From the NCBI GenBank assembly GCA_051867925.1, contig JBJDZI010000026.1, positions 1 to 20,516 on the forward strand: a stretch of 20,516 bases of DNA, written 5' to 3'. The notes beneath the pieces were generated by a model, which saw only the letters and a program-made list of their open reading frames with translations, had not been told where the DNA came from and made no database searches. How positions within the stretch are numbered: position 1 is the first letter of the stretch; the number at the start of each line of letters is the position of its first letter. Positions 7,922 to 14,284 of this stretch are shown here, one piece after another. The DNA is from CAKSQF01 sp051867925 (GTDB lineage Bacteria > Bacillota > Clostridia > Oscillospirales > CAG-272). The position numbers and the translations under genes were made by a program.

Positions 7922-8986
7922 TTAATATTCGATCACCGCTTCGTGACCGGTTTGTGCAGAACGGTAGATCGCATCCAGAATCTTCATCAACGTCACACCA
8001 TCCTCTGCAGGAGCGATGCACTCGGTGCGACCTGCGATGCAATCAACAAAATGATTGATCTCGTTCTGGAAGAGACCGTTGAAGGACAGCGCGGTGGGAT
8101 AAGTCAGATTCACGTCTGCCATATAGCCGTTCACCACGGTGTACATCTCCAGTTCGGGATCCAACTTTGCACCGCCCTTGGTACCGAACAGTTCGATCTT
8201 GCCTTCGTCCTTCTTCAAATTGAGGTCGAATGCAGCTTCAATGTGGAGGACTGCACCGTTATCGAAACGGATCATCGCCGATGCCAGATCCTCTACGGTC
8301 ACAGGATCATTGTCGGTAGCCCCTGCGGAGCGGTATGCACCGGGCTTGCGGGCTACACCGGGACGGTCGCCCAGCTTGCGGAAGGTGGCACCGTAGACCG
8401 AAATCGGCTTGGGATCGCCCATCAGATAGCGGACGAGGTCGATGACGTGTACACCAAGGTCGATGAGGGGACCGCCGCCGCTGCGGGTGATGTCTGCGAA
8501 CCAGCCGCCGGGATTGCCGTGGCGGCGCAGATAGGTGGCTTTAGCGTAATACAGTTCGCCGAAATAGTCGGTGTCGATGAATTCCTTTACCAGTTTGCAA
8601 TCGTTGCCGTGACGGCGAACGAAGCCGATCATCAGCAGTTTTCCGCACGCCTTTGCGGTCTTCTGCATTTCTTCTGCCTCCCCGGCGTTGAGTGCCATTG
8701 GCTTTTCGCAGAGAACGTGCTTTCCTGCCTTCAGCGCGGCAATGGTGCAGGGCGCATGACCGTTGTTCCATGTGCAGACACTAACTGCGTCCAGTTCGTC
8801 CAGCGCCAACATATCGTCCAGATTCGTGTACAGACGGGTGACGCCGTACTTCTTGCCCATGTACTGCAAGCGTTCTTCGTTGATGTCGCAGAATGCGTAA
8901 AGTTCGGTTTCGGGATTTGCGAGATACGCCTGAATGTGCTCCAGTGAGATGCTTCCCACGCCGATAATGCCAATTTTGTATGCCAT
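7922..8986 (-). CDS. Gfo/Idh/MocA family NAD(P)-dependent oxidoreductase
   Basis: A 354-residue sugar or cyclitol dehydrogenase. The N-terminal Rossmann fold carries G6-x-x-G9-x-G11, the family EKP motif is at E94-P96, and the substrate-side motif GGGPLIDLGVHVID holds D176 and H180, the positions used for catalysis in inositol dehydrogenase. The start at 8986 follows AGGAG with 9 bases spacing; an ATG 27 bases upstream lacks this. The gene is 23 bases downstream of a sugar isomerase/epimerase gene and its stop touches radC, so all three are probably one transcript. The pair suggests oxidation of a rare sugar or inositol-type substrate, but the substrate is not identifiable. Length is normal for the family. 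Confidence 0.93.
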   Translation of the reverse strand: MAYKIGIIGVGSISLEHIQAYLANPETELYAFCDINEERLQYMGKKYGVTRLYTNLDDMLALDELDAVSVCTWNNGHAPCTIAALKAGKHVLCEKPMALNAGEAEEMQKTAKACGKLLMIGFVRRHGNDCKLVKEFIDTDYFGELYYAKATYLRRHGNPGGWFADITRSGGGPLIDLGVHVIDLVRYLMGDPKPISVYGATFRKLGDRPGVARKPGAYRSAGATDNDPVTVEDLASAMIRFDNGAVLHIEAAFDLNLKKDEGKIELFGTKGGAKLDPELEMYTVVNGYMADVNLTYPTALSFNGLFQNEINHFVDCIAGRTECIAPAEDGVTLMKILDAIYRSAQTGHEAVIEY

Positions 8987-9009
8987 ATGTTTATACTCCT
9001 CCGTAAAGA

Positions 9010-9861
9010 TCAATTTTTCGCAATGACGGAGCGAAGGAAGTCTGCCGCCATGGCAATATCAGCGGCGGGATCTGCTCCGCATTCCCGTTCTATGGTGAGG
9101 AAGCCGCGGTAACCGATCTCATCCAGTGCTTTCAGATAACTAGGGAAGTCTACCCCGCCTTTGCCCAGCGGAACTTCCTGATAAGCCGCACCCAGATGTG
9201 CCAGCGCATCCATCTTGACGCCGTAGACCATTTCGGGATCCTTTTCGTAAATGCGGATGCCGTCCTTGGCGTGGGTATGAACGATGTAATCCTTCAGCGT
9301 ATAGACCGCCTTCACGGGATCGTCTCCGGTGACCATCACGAAGTTTGCGGGGTCAAGGTTGACCGCAACACCGCGGGAGCCGAGAGAGTCCAAAAAGTTC
9401 TTCAGCACGGTTGCAGTTTCGGGACCGGTCTCAATGGCAAAATGCGCATTCAGCGAATCGGCGTACTCAGCCAGCGTATGGCAGGCCTCCTGCATGATCT
9501 TGTAGCGATCGTGATTCGGATCGGCGGGAACGACGCCGATATGGGTGGTCACCACATCGGTACCCAATTCCTTGGCAAGCTCAAGGATCCGCTTGGATTT
9601 TTCGATCAGTCCGGGGTTCAGTTCGGCGTTACCGAATCCGTGACCCAAGTCGCCGCAGAGGGCGGAAAACACCAGCCCACTGTCGTTCATCATAGACAGC
9701 AGTTCGCGAATCTTGGCGGGAGTCATATTTTCGGGAGAGTGGGCACCCGTGGTGGAGTACATCTGTACGCCCGTGGCTCCGATAGATGCGGCACGGCGGA
9801 TCGCCTCAGCGTCGGGAAGCAGGAATGAGTCCAGCATTGCTCCGATTGGGAATTGATACAT
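9010..9861 (-). CDS. Sugar phosphate isomerase/epimerase (xylose isomerase-like TIM barrel)
   Basis: A 283-residue TIM-barrel enzyme of the AP-endonuclease-2/xylose-isomerase-like superfamily. The four expected metal ligands are visible: E144 in AIETGP, D170 in VNLDPANF, H197 in HTHAKD and E258 in FLTIERE. These bind a divalent metal for ketose or aldose isomerisation or epimerisation. The start at 9861 follows GGAGG by 8 bases; a longer in-frame extension upstream would cross the promoter and is rejected. It is first in an operon with the Gfo/Idh/MocA oxidoreductase, a pairing common in inositol and rare-sugar catabolism. No transporter for the substrate is present in the window. Confidence 0.9.
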   Translation of the reverse strand: MYQFPIGAMLDSFLLPDAEAIRRAASIGATGVQMYSTTGAHSPENMTPAKIRELLSMMNDSGLVFSALCGDLGHGFGNAELNPGLIEKSKRILELAKELGTDVVTTHIGVVPADPNHDRYKIMQEACHTLAEYADSLNAHFAIETGPETATVLKNFLDSLGSRGVAVNLDPANFVMVTGDDPVKAVYTLKDYIVHTHAKDGIRIYEKDPEMVYGVKMDALAHLGAAYQEVPLGKGGVDFPSYLKALDEIGYRGFLTIERECGADPAADIAMAADFLRSVIAKN

Positions 9862-9895
9862 GGAAATACCTCCGTAGAGTGGTTTTGTTGGGTTC

Positions 9896-9924
9896 AGTAT
9901 ACCACAGTTCACACCGAAATGCAA
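9896..9924 (-). promoter_or_regulatory. sigma-A promoter of the isomerase-oxidoreductase-radC operon
   Basis: Minus strand TTGCAT (9924-9919), 17-base spacer, TATACT (9901-9896), 35 bases before the start codon at 9861. Confidence 0.8.
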
Positions 9925-9943
9925 GGGATTTTTGCAAATTACA

Positions 9944-9972
9944 CGAAAATCCCGATCATGTCGGGATTTTCG
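9944..9972 (-). terminator. Terminator of the ZIP transporter gene
   Basis: A 12-base perfect stem (CGAAAATCCCGA, 9944-9955, with its complement at 9961-9972) and a 5-base loop, starting 5 bases after the ZIP stop codon. On the minus strand the GC core TCGGG is followed by ATTTTCG. Confidence 0.75.
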
Positions 9973-9977
9973 ATAGC

Positions 9978-10733
9978 TCACCCCATGAGTACATCGGTGG
10001 CGAGCATCAGGCAGAAGCCTGCCAGCAGTGCCCAAGTGGCACCGCGCTCAGAGCCGTGGGCATGGGTCTCGGGGATCATTTCGTCGCTGATAACATAAAG
10101 CATGGTGCCGCCTGCAAACGCAAGCGCAAAGGGCAGGATCGCCGTTGCCACGGTCACCGCGAAATAGCCGATCAGCGTGCCGAGCACCTCGATCACGCCG
10201 GTCAGAGCGGCGCACGCGAAGGTCTTGCGGGGCGATACGCCTGCCGCCAACATGGGCGCAATGATGACCATTCCCTCGGGGATATTCTGCAAAGCAATGC
10301 CGCCCGCGATCACCAGTGCCTCCGCGGTGTTGCCCGCGCCGAATCCTACGCCTGCGGCGATTCCCTCGGGAAGATTATGGATGGCAATGGCGGTGACGAA
10401 CAGCAGAACCTTATTCAGATCTGCGTTATGTCCGTGAGTTTCCTGATCGGGACCCATCAGCTTGTGCAGGTGAGGGACAAGTTTGTCTACCAAGTTCAGA
10501 CAGAGCGCGCCCACGAAAATGCCTGCTATGGAGATCAGAATGCCCCATTTTCCGCCGTACTCAACCGATGGCAGGATCAGTCCCAGCACCGCCGCCGCCA
10601 GCATCACGCCTGCGGCAAAGGACAGAACGATATCCGAAAATCTGTGTGATATTTTTTTGAAAAGAAAGCCGATGACAGAGCCGATGACGGTAGCGCCTCC
10701 TACTCCCAATGCGGTCAATAATACAAGTTTCAT
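9978..10733 (-). CDS. ZIP-family metal transporter
   Basis: A 251-residue inner-membrane transporter with about eight hydrophobic segments. The two metal-site helices are clear: HNLPEG at 119-124 and QNIPEG at 149-154, the second with Gln in place of the His found in some ZIPs. A cytoplasmic loop with HLHK and HGH (about 88-102) is the usual variable His-rich loop. ZIP proteins import zinc, iron or manganese; the substrate cannot be set from sequence. AGGAGAG precedes the ATG. The gene is monocistronic, with its own promoter and terminator. No Zur or Fur box was recognised, but a CCCCATGGGG palindrome sits in its leader. Confidence 0.93.
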   Translation of the reverse strand: MKLVLLTALGVGGATVIGSVIGFLFKKISHRFSDIVLSFAAGVMLAAAVLGLILPSVEYGGKWGILISIAGIFVGALCLNLVDKLVPHLHKLMGPDQETHGHNADLNKVLLFVTAIAIHNLPEGIAAGVGFGAGNTAEALVIAGGIALQNIPEGMVIIAPMLAAGVSPRKTFACAALTGVIEVLGTLIGYFAVTVATAILPFALAFAGGTMLYVISDEMIPETHAHGSERGATWALLAGFCLMLATDVLMG

Positions 10734-10761
10734 ACGTCTCTCCTGTTTGTTCTACGATACG

Positions 10762-10771
10762 CCCCATGGGG
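10762..10771. repeat. CCCCATGGGG palindrome in ZIP leader
   Basis: A perfect 10-base palindrome between the -10 box and the Shine-Dalgarno site of the ZIP gene. It could be an operator or a short leader stem. No regulator is identified. Confidence 0.4.
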
Positions 10772-10780
10772 GCTGTTATC

Positions 10781-10809
10781 AGTATATCATAAATCCGCCA
10801 CTTGTGCAA
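10781..10809 (-). promoter_or_regulatory. sigma-A promoter of the ZIP gene
   Basis: Minus strand TTGCAC (10809-10804), 17-base spacer, TATACT (10786-10781). Confidence 0.78.
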
Positions 10810-11059
10810 GTGAAATTTTCATAAAAGTGATCTTTGGAATCGTATAGTGTCTCGAACCGCCCCTCACATAGCCCTCTTCTCGCGTCCCTCATGGCGCACC
10901 GATAGAGTATTTCTTCGTTCTAATCCTTCGTTTCTGAGAGGAGGGGAAAACCATCGGAGGGCGCCGAAGTTTTCGTAACAACCGCAACGAAGTTGCTAGA
11001 CTCCTCATCAGACTCTCCACCCCGTTCCTTGGCTTTGACTCTGCTATAGGCATCAAATC

Positions 11060-11081
11060 GGGCGGCAAATATTTGCCGCCC
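11060..11081. repeat. 22-base perfect palindrome, repeat family copy 1
   Basis: GGGCGGCAAAT followed by its exact reverse complement. Related copies lie at 11224-11245 (GGGCGGCAAG, TATTTGCCGGGC) and 20349-20370 (GGGCGACAAG, TATTTGCCGCCC). Confidence 0.9.
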
Positions 11082-11110
11082 TCAGCGTGTCGAAAAAGTT
11101 AACGAGAATA

Positions 11111-11163
11111 CTGGAGGAAGGGGAAAACCATCTCATACGCCGAAGTTTTTCCCCTTCCTCCAG
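11111..11163. repeat. Long inverted repeat in copy 2 of the intergenic unit
   Basis: The 17-base arm CTGGAGGAAGGGGAAAA (11111-11127) is matched perfectly by its complement at 11147-11163, with a 19-base loop. Copy 1 retains only a left-arm-like sequence (10934-10950). Confidence 0.9.
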
Positions 11164-11223
11164 ACCTCCAACCCCATTCCTTGGCTGGCGGCACTCTAAA
11201 TTTATAGTTTATCGACAGACTGC

Positions 11224-11245
11224 GGGCGGCAAGTATTTGCCGGGC
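11224..11245. repeat. Palindrome repeat family copy 2
   Basis: GGGCGGCAAG then TATTTGCCGGGC, imperfect relative to copy 1, followed by TTTTTC, so it could also act as a weak plus-strand terminator. Confidence 0.8.
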
Positions 11246-11265
11246 TTTTTCAAAAGTATTGGGAG

Positions 11266-11299
11266 TTCCAAGAACCTTTTTTCAAAAAGGTTCTTGGAA
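11266..11299. repeat. 16-base hairpin downstream of folC
   Basis: TTCCAAGAACCTTTTT (11266-11281) and its complement (11284-11299) with a 2-base loop. It lies 16 bases beyond the folC stop. It lacks a T-tract after the stem, so it is more likely a repeat or 3'-end stabilising hairpin than a standard terminator. Confidence 0.7.
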
Positions 11300-11315
11300 G
11301 GTTGGAGTCCCAATC

Positions 11316-12596
11316 TCAATTCACAATCGCCAGCAATGCCGTTTTCACATCGTTGTACATATAGAGGGAACCCAGCATGATCAGCGGTCTTCCCTGCGCT
11401 CTCGCAAGAGTGACTGCCTTTGCCACACCGTCGGGGATGGTATCTGCCGCATCGGCGGGAATGCCGAGGGATTTGAACACCTCCGCATAGCGGGGAGCGG
11501 GGAGCGAACGGGGATTGTCGGGCGTGACGGTCACAGCCTCCGCCGTCAGCGGGGCGAGTAGTGCCGCCATATCCCGATATGCCTTGTCCTCCATCACACC
11601 GGTGAGCAGGATCACCTTCTGATCGGGGAAATAGAGACGGATGCTCTCTGCCGCCGCGGTAACGCCTTCCATGTTGTGTCCGCCGTCGTAAACGGCAACG
11701 GGATCTTTCGAAAGCAGTTCAAAGCGCGCTTTCCAGCAGGTAGCGGCAAGTCCCGTGCGCACCGCTTCTTCGGGGATACACCAGCCGCGGGTGCGCAGAA
11801 CGTCCACCACCTCCAGCACGATGGCGGCATTGTGAGGCTGATAGGAGCCTCGGAGTCTAACGGTCAGGTCAGTTCTGTTTTGGTAGGAGAAACGGATGCC
11901 CTCTTCCAGGGAGCAAGACCCGATGGATATACTTCGGTAATCGGGCGTATGAAGCGGACAGTTTTTCTCCTTGGCTTTGGCGGCGATCACCGCACCGGCA
12001 CCGTCGTGGGTGCCTCCCCAGACCACAGGAACGCCGGATTTGATGATTCCCGCTTTTTCAGCGGCGATCTGCTCAATGGTATCTCCCAAAAACGCCGTGT
12101 GATCCAGAGCGATACCGGTGATCACCGAGATCTCGGCGGTGTCGATGACATTGGTGCAATCCAGTCTGCCGCCCATGCCGGTCTCCAGCACCACGACGTC
12201 GCACCCGGAGCGATAGAAATATTCAAAGGCGATAGCGGTAATCAGTTCAAATTCGGTAGGCGCATCCTCCATCTTGTCGGCAAAGCCTTTCACGTATCCG
12301 GTGATCTCGGCAAGAGTATCATCCGCGATCGGCTCACCACTCACGCACATCCGCTCGTTGAAGCGTTCGATGAACGGGGAGATATAGAGCCCCGTACGGT
12401 AGCCTGCCGCCCGAAGAATGGATTCCAACATTGCACAGGTAGAGCCTTTGCCGTTGGTCCCCGCAACATGGACGATCTTCAGCCGATTCTGTATATCACC
12501 GAGCTGACGCATCAGCTCGCTGATGCGGGAGAGTCCCGGCACGCTTCCCTTCCAGCTGATGGAATGGATATAAGAAAGCGCTTCTTTGTAGGTCAT
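11316..12596 (-). CDS. folC: Folylpolyglutamate synthase / dihydrofolate synthase
   Basis: A 426-residue ligase of the Mur-ligase superfamily. It adds glutamates to folates in the cytoplasm and may also make dihydrofolate from dihydropteroate. The ATP-binding loop GTNGKGST is at 46-53, the folate-side SPF-ERFNERM motif follows the first helix, TGMGGRLDCTN marks the central site, and YDGGHNMEG lies in the C-terminal domain. The start at 12596 (MTYKEAL) has GGAGG 7 bases upstream and matches the usual FolC N-terminus. It is 24 bases downstream of folT and shares its THF riboswitch. The pairing makes sense: polyglutamylation traps the imported folate inside the cell. Confidence 0.95.
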   Translation of the reverse strand: MTYKEALSYIHSISWKGSVPGLSRISELMRQLGDIQNRLKIVHVAGTNGKGSTCAMLESILRAAGYRTGLYISPFIERFNERMCVSGEPIADDTLAEITGYVKGFADKMEDAPTEFELITAIAFEYFYRSGCDVVVLETGMGGRLDCTNVIDTAEISVITGIALDHTAFLGDTIEQIAAEKAGIIKSGVPVVWGGTHDGAGAVIAAKAKEKNCPLHTPDYRSISIGSCSLEEGIRFSYQNRTDLTVRLRGSYQPHNAAIVLEVVDVLRTRGWCIPEEAVRTGLAATCWKARFELLSKDPVAVYDGGHNMEGVTAAAESIRLYFPDQKVILLTGVMEDKAYRDMAALLAPLTAEAVTVTPDNPRSLPAPRYAEVFKSLGIPADAADTIPDGVAKAVTLARAQGRPLIMLGSLYMYNDVKTALLAIVN

Positions 12597-12620
12597 AAAA
12601 CCGCCTCCGATTTGGATCAT

Positions 12621-13145
12621 TCAGATTTTTACGCCGATTTTTTGGAGTTGCCGCACGAAAGCACGGCTTCCAAGCAGTGCGCAGAAGATGGCGATCTCTA
12701 CCGCGCCGATGATCAGATAGGTTGGGATACGCAGAAGGAGTGTAGGCCAAGGTGTACCGTACCACCAGTAGATTCCGATGGTCTTGACGATCATATTGCC
12801 GACAATATGTCCCGCGTAGACCGAGCAGATCAGTCTCGGTACATTAGGCAGTTTCGAGGAATAACGGAACAGAAGTCCGCAGACACCGCCTGCCAGCGCC
12901 ATACCCAGCGTAATCACGGGATTGATCCCGAAGCCGCAATAGAAGCAGCCGAGAATGTCTCCCACCATGCCGGTCAAAAAGCCTGCCACGGGTCCGAACA
13001 GGATCCCCGACAGAAGAACCGGTGTGTTCTCCAACGACAAACGGAGCCAGTCAATATTGAAGACGGCGAACCGTTTGAAGATCATGGTCATTGCGGCAAG
13101 CAGCGCACAAAAAACCATAGTGGACAGATGTTTGTTGAGTTTCAT
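12621..13145 (-). CDS. folT: ECF-type folate transporter substrate-binding component
   Basis: A 174-residue integral membrane protein with about six hydrophobic segments, the size and layout of ECF transporter S-components. It shows the F-LS-ENTPVLLSGILFGPVAGFLTG-VGDILG stretch typical of FolT, and Arg/Lys-rich ends. It would bind folate and dock to a shared EcfAA'T module encoded elsewhere. The start at 13145 is set by GGGAGG followed by TTTTTT and ATG. The gene is directly behind a THF riboswitch, which supports folate as substrate, and is followed by folC 24 bases later. Confidence 0.93.
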   Translation of the reverse strand: MKLNKHLSTMVFCALLAAMTMIFKRFAVFNIDWLRLSLENTPVLLSGILFGPVAGFLTGMVGDILGCFYCGFGINPVITLGMALAGGVCGLLFRYSSKLPNVPRLICSVYAGHIVGNMIVKTIGIYWWYGTPWPTLLLRIPTYLIIGAVEIAIFCALLGSRAFVRQLQKIGVKI

Positions 13146-13152
13146 AAAAAAC

Positions 13153-13210
13153 CTCCCTTTCTCATGCCCGCAGGCATGGATCGTCCTCGCCACGGGCACA
13201 GAAAAGGGAG
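13153..13210 (-). promoter_or_regulatory. Expression platform of the THF riboswitch: SD-sequestering hairpin with U-tract
   Basis: On the minus strand CTCCCTTT (13210-13203) can pair with AAAGGGAG (13160-13153), which contains the folT Shine-Dalgarno. An inner TGCCCG/CGGGCA stem extends this (13198-13193 with 13170-13165). The stem ends at GTTTTTT just before the ATG, so it could block ribosomes, end transcription, or both. A competing hairpin (GGCATG/CATGCC within 13163-13178) would break the inner stem. Confidence 0.65.
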
Positions 13211-13228
13211 ACCTCTTCCGTTATCCTA

Positions 13229-13328
13229 TGAAGCGGGATGCAGGACTGCCACCGCAAGCTAACGCTTTTCGTTCCACCGACAACTCCCCGTCCGGCAGAC
13301 ACTTAACGCAGACAATCCTTACTCTTCA
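13229..13328 (-). ncRNA. Tetrahydrofolate (THF-I) riboswitch
   Basis: The leader of folT contains the conserved THF aptamer pieces in order (minus strand). They are the P1 arm TGAAG with AGAGTA, then GCGTTAAGTGT, then ACGAAAAGC-GTTA-GCTT forming P4, then GCGGTG, then CTGCATCC, and the closing P1 arm CTTCA. GGATTGTC pairs with GGCAGTCC as P2. The class senses reduced folates and lowers expression of folate uptake or synthesis genes in Bacillota. Its position before folT-folC fits exactly. Confidence 0.92.
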
Positions 13329-13370
13329 AGTGTTTGTAAGTTTGCAGGGGATCACTCCCTTGCTGACAAC

Positions 13371-13398
13371 ATTATAGCACTTTTTTACAAAATGTCAA
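13371..13398 (-). promoter_or_regulatory. Consensus promoter of folT-folC
   Basis: TTGACA (13398-13393), 16-base spacer, TATAAT (13376-13371), both perfect. The -10 and upstream A-tract share a 16-base block with the cobalamin riboswitch promoter. Confidence 0.9.
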
Positions 13399-13430
13399 TA
13401 GAAATTCTCCCATATTTTACGGGTAGACCG

Positions 13431-13459
13431 TTGCAAATTTCTGTAAGATGTGTTATAAT
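13431..13459 (+). promoter_or_regulatory. sigma-A promoter of mgsA
   Basis: TTGCAA (13431-13436), 17-base spacer, TATAAT (13454-13459). A 7-base-stem hairpin (GGATCGG/CCGATCC, 13483-13502) lies in the leader before the Shine-Dalgarno. Confidence 0.85.
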
Positions 13460-13530
13460 ATCAAAAGACAAGTGACTAGGATGGATCGGCTCCGTCCGAT
13501 CCCCGATTTCCGTATTTGGAGGACGATAGA

Positions 13531-14028
13531 ATGTACGAAAATAACGATAATTACATCCCCCGTGTGATCGAAAAGCAGAAAAACATCGCACTCATCGCTC
13601 ACGACTTCAAAAAGTCTGAACTGGTGGACTGGTGCCGTGAAAACAAAGCAATTCTGGAGCGTCATTTTCTGGTGGGTACGGGTACAACTGCCCGCATCAT
13701 TTCCGAAAAGACCGGACTGCCCGTCCGCGGCTTCAACTCCGGCCCTTTGGGCGGTGACCAGCAGATCGGCGCACGCATCGTGGAAGGTCGTATTGATATG
13801 GTCATCTTCTTCTCCGATCCCCTCTCCGCTCAGCCTCATGATCCCGACGTGAAGGCTCTGCTGAGAATCGCGCAGGTCTACGATATTCCCATCGCCAACA
13901 ACCGCTCCACCGCCGACTTCCTCATTACGTCGGAATATATGAACGCCGAGTACACCCACTACGTGGTGAACTTCAAAAAGAGCATTTCCGAAAGAGCCGA
14001 GACGCTTCCCGTGGACGAACAGGTTTAA
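13531..14028 (+). CDS. mgsA: Methylglyoxal synthase
   Basis: A 165-residue enzyme that converts dihydroxyacetone phosphate to methylglyoxal and phosphate, a bypass relieving phosphate-sugar build-up. All catalytic residues of the E. coli family are in place: H24-D25 (AHD), the phosphate loop GTGTT (49-53), D76 in GGDQQ, D96 in FFSDP, and H103 and D106 in PHDPDV. The start at 13531 is chosen because GGAGG lies 8 bases upstream; an in-frame ATG at 13516 would remove the ribosome site from its leader. It carries a short N-terminal extension beyond the E. coli protein. The gene is monocistronic, with its own promoter and a strong terminator. Confidence 0.96.
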   Translation: MYENNDNYIPRVIEKQKNIALIAHDFKKSELVDWCRENKAILERHFLVGTGTTARIISEKTGLPVRGFNSGPLGGDQQIGARIVEGRIDMVIFFSDPLSAQPHDPDVKALLRIAQVYDIPIANNRSTADFLITSEYMNAEYTHYVVNFKKSISERAETLPVDEQV

Positions 14029-14083
14029 GGTCAACCGAATGGATCGGCTCGCTCTGCCACGTGACGGCTCTCGCCTCACCCCA

Positions 14084-14135
14084 AACGCTCCTCTCTTATC
14101 CGATGAATTTCGGATGAGTGAGGAGCGTTCTTTTT
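14084..14135 (+). terminator. Terminator of mgsA
   Basis: Outer stem AACGCTCCTC (14084-14093) with GAGGAGCGTT (14120-14129), inner ATCCG/CGGAT stem, then CTTTTT. Confidence 0.9.
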
Positions 14136-14230
14136 GCGCCTCGCGCATCCGCACCGCGCCCTTCCCCACTGAGTATAACGATTTTTTATGAAAATCAATT
14201 TTTGTTCACCAAATATTCACAAACATCCTG

Positions 14231-14261
14231 TATACTAATAGTTAGTTAGCAATCTAATTAT
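14231..14261 (+). promoter_or_regulatory. -10 box and MarR-like operator of the ABC exporter
   Basis: TATACT (14231-14236) is a good -10 box; no fair -35 box lies at the right distance, so it may need help or be weak. Directly behind it is an imperfect dyad, ATAGTTAG (14238-14245) and CTAATTAT (14254-14261), 7 of 8 matching around 8 bases. This spacing and TTAG/CTAA core are typical of MarR-family operators. No MarR gene is in the window. Confidence 0.55.
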
Positions 14262-14284
14262 TTTTTTGAAAGTGAGATGATCCT

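Larger units (their letters stand above)
10830..11315. repeat. Gene-free cluster of degenerate intergenic repeats
   Basis: About 490 bases with no credible gene. Two degenerate copies of a composite unit lie in tandem, with four blocks in the same order. Block 1 is AGGGGAAAACCATC at 10942 and 11119. Block 2 is CGCCGAAGTTTT at 10962 and 11138. Block 3 is CCAC/CCAAC followed by CC(G/A)TTCCTTGGCT at 11017 and 11168. Block 4 is a GGGCGGCAA(A/G)TATTTGCC palindrome at 11060 and 11224. The offset between copies is 164-177 bases. A 17-base hairpin (11111-11163) and a 16-base hairpin (11266-11299) also occur. The structure suggests REP- or MITE-like non-coding repeats. Confidence 0.8.

Noticed and set aside
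11087..11380. Possible 97-residue gene in the repeat cluster
   Set aside because: It is made of the repeat blocks and hairpins, has no ribosome site and runs into folC on the other strand.
11676..13262. 528-codon plus-strand frame across folC, folT and the riboswitch
   Set aside because: Antisense to two clear genes and a structured leader; composition is that of a shadow frame.
13516..13530. Upstream in-frame ATG for mgsA
   Set aside because: It overlaps the GGAGG that serves the ATG at 13531 and adds only five residues not seen in the family.
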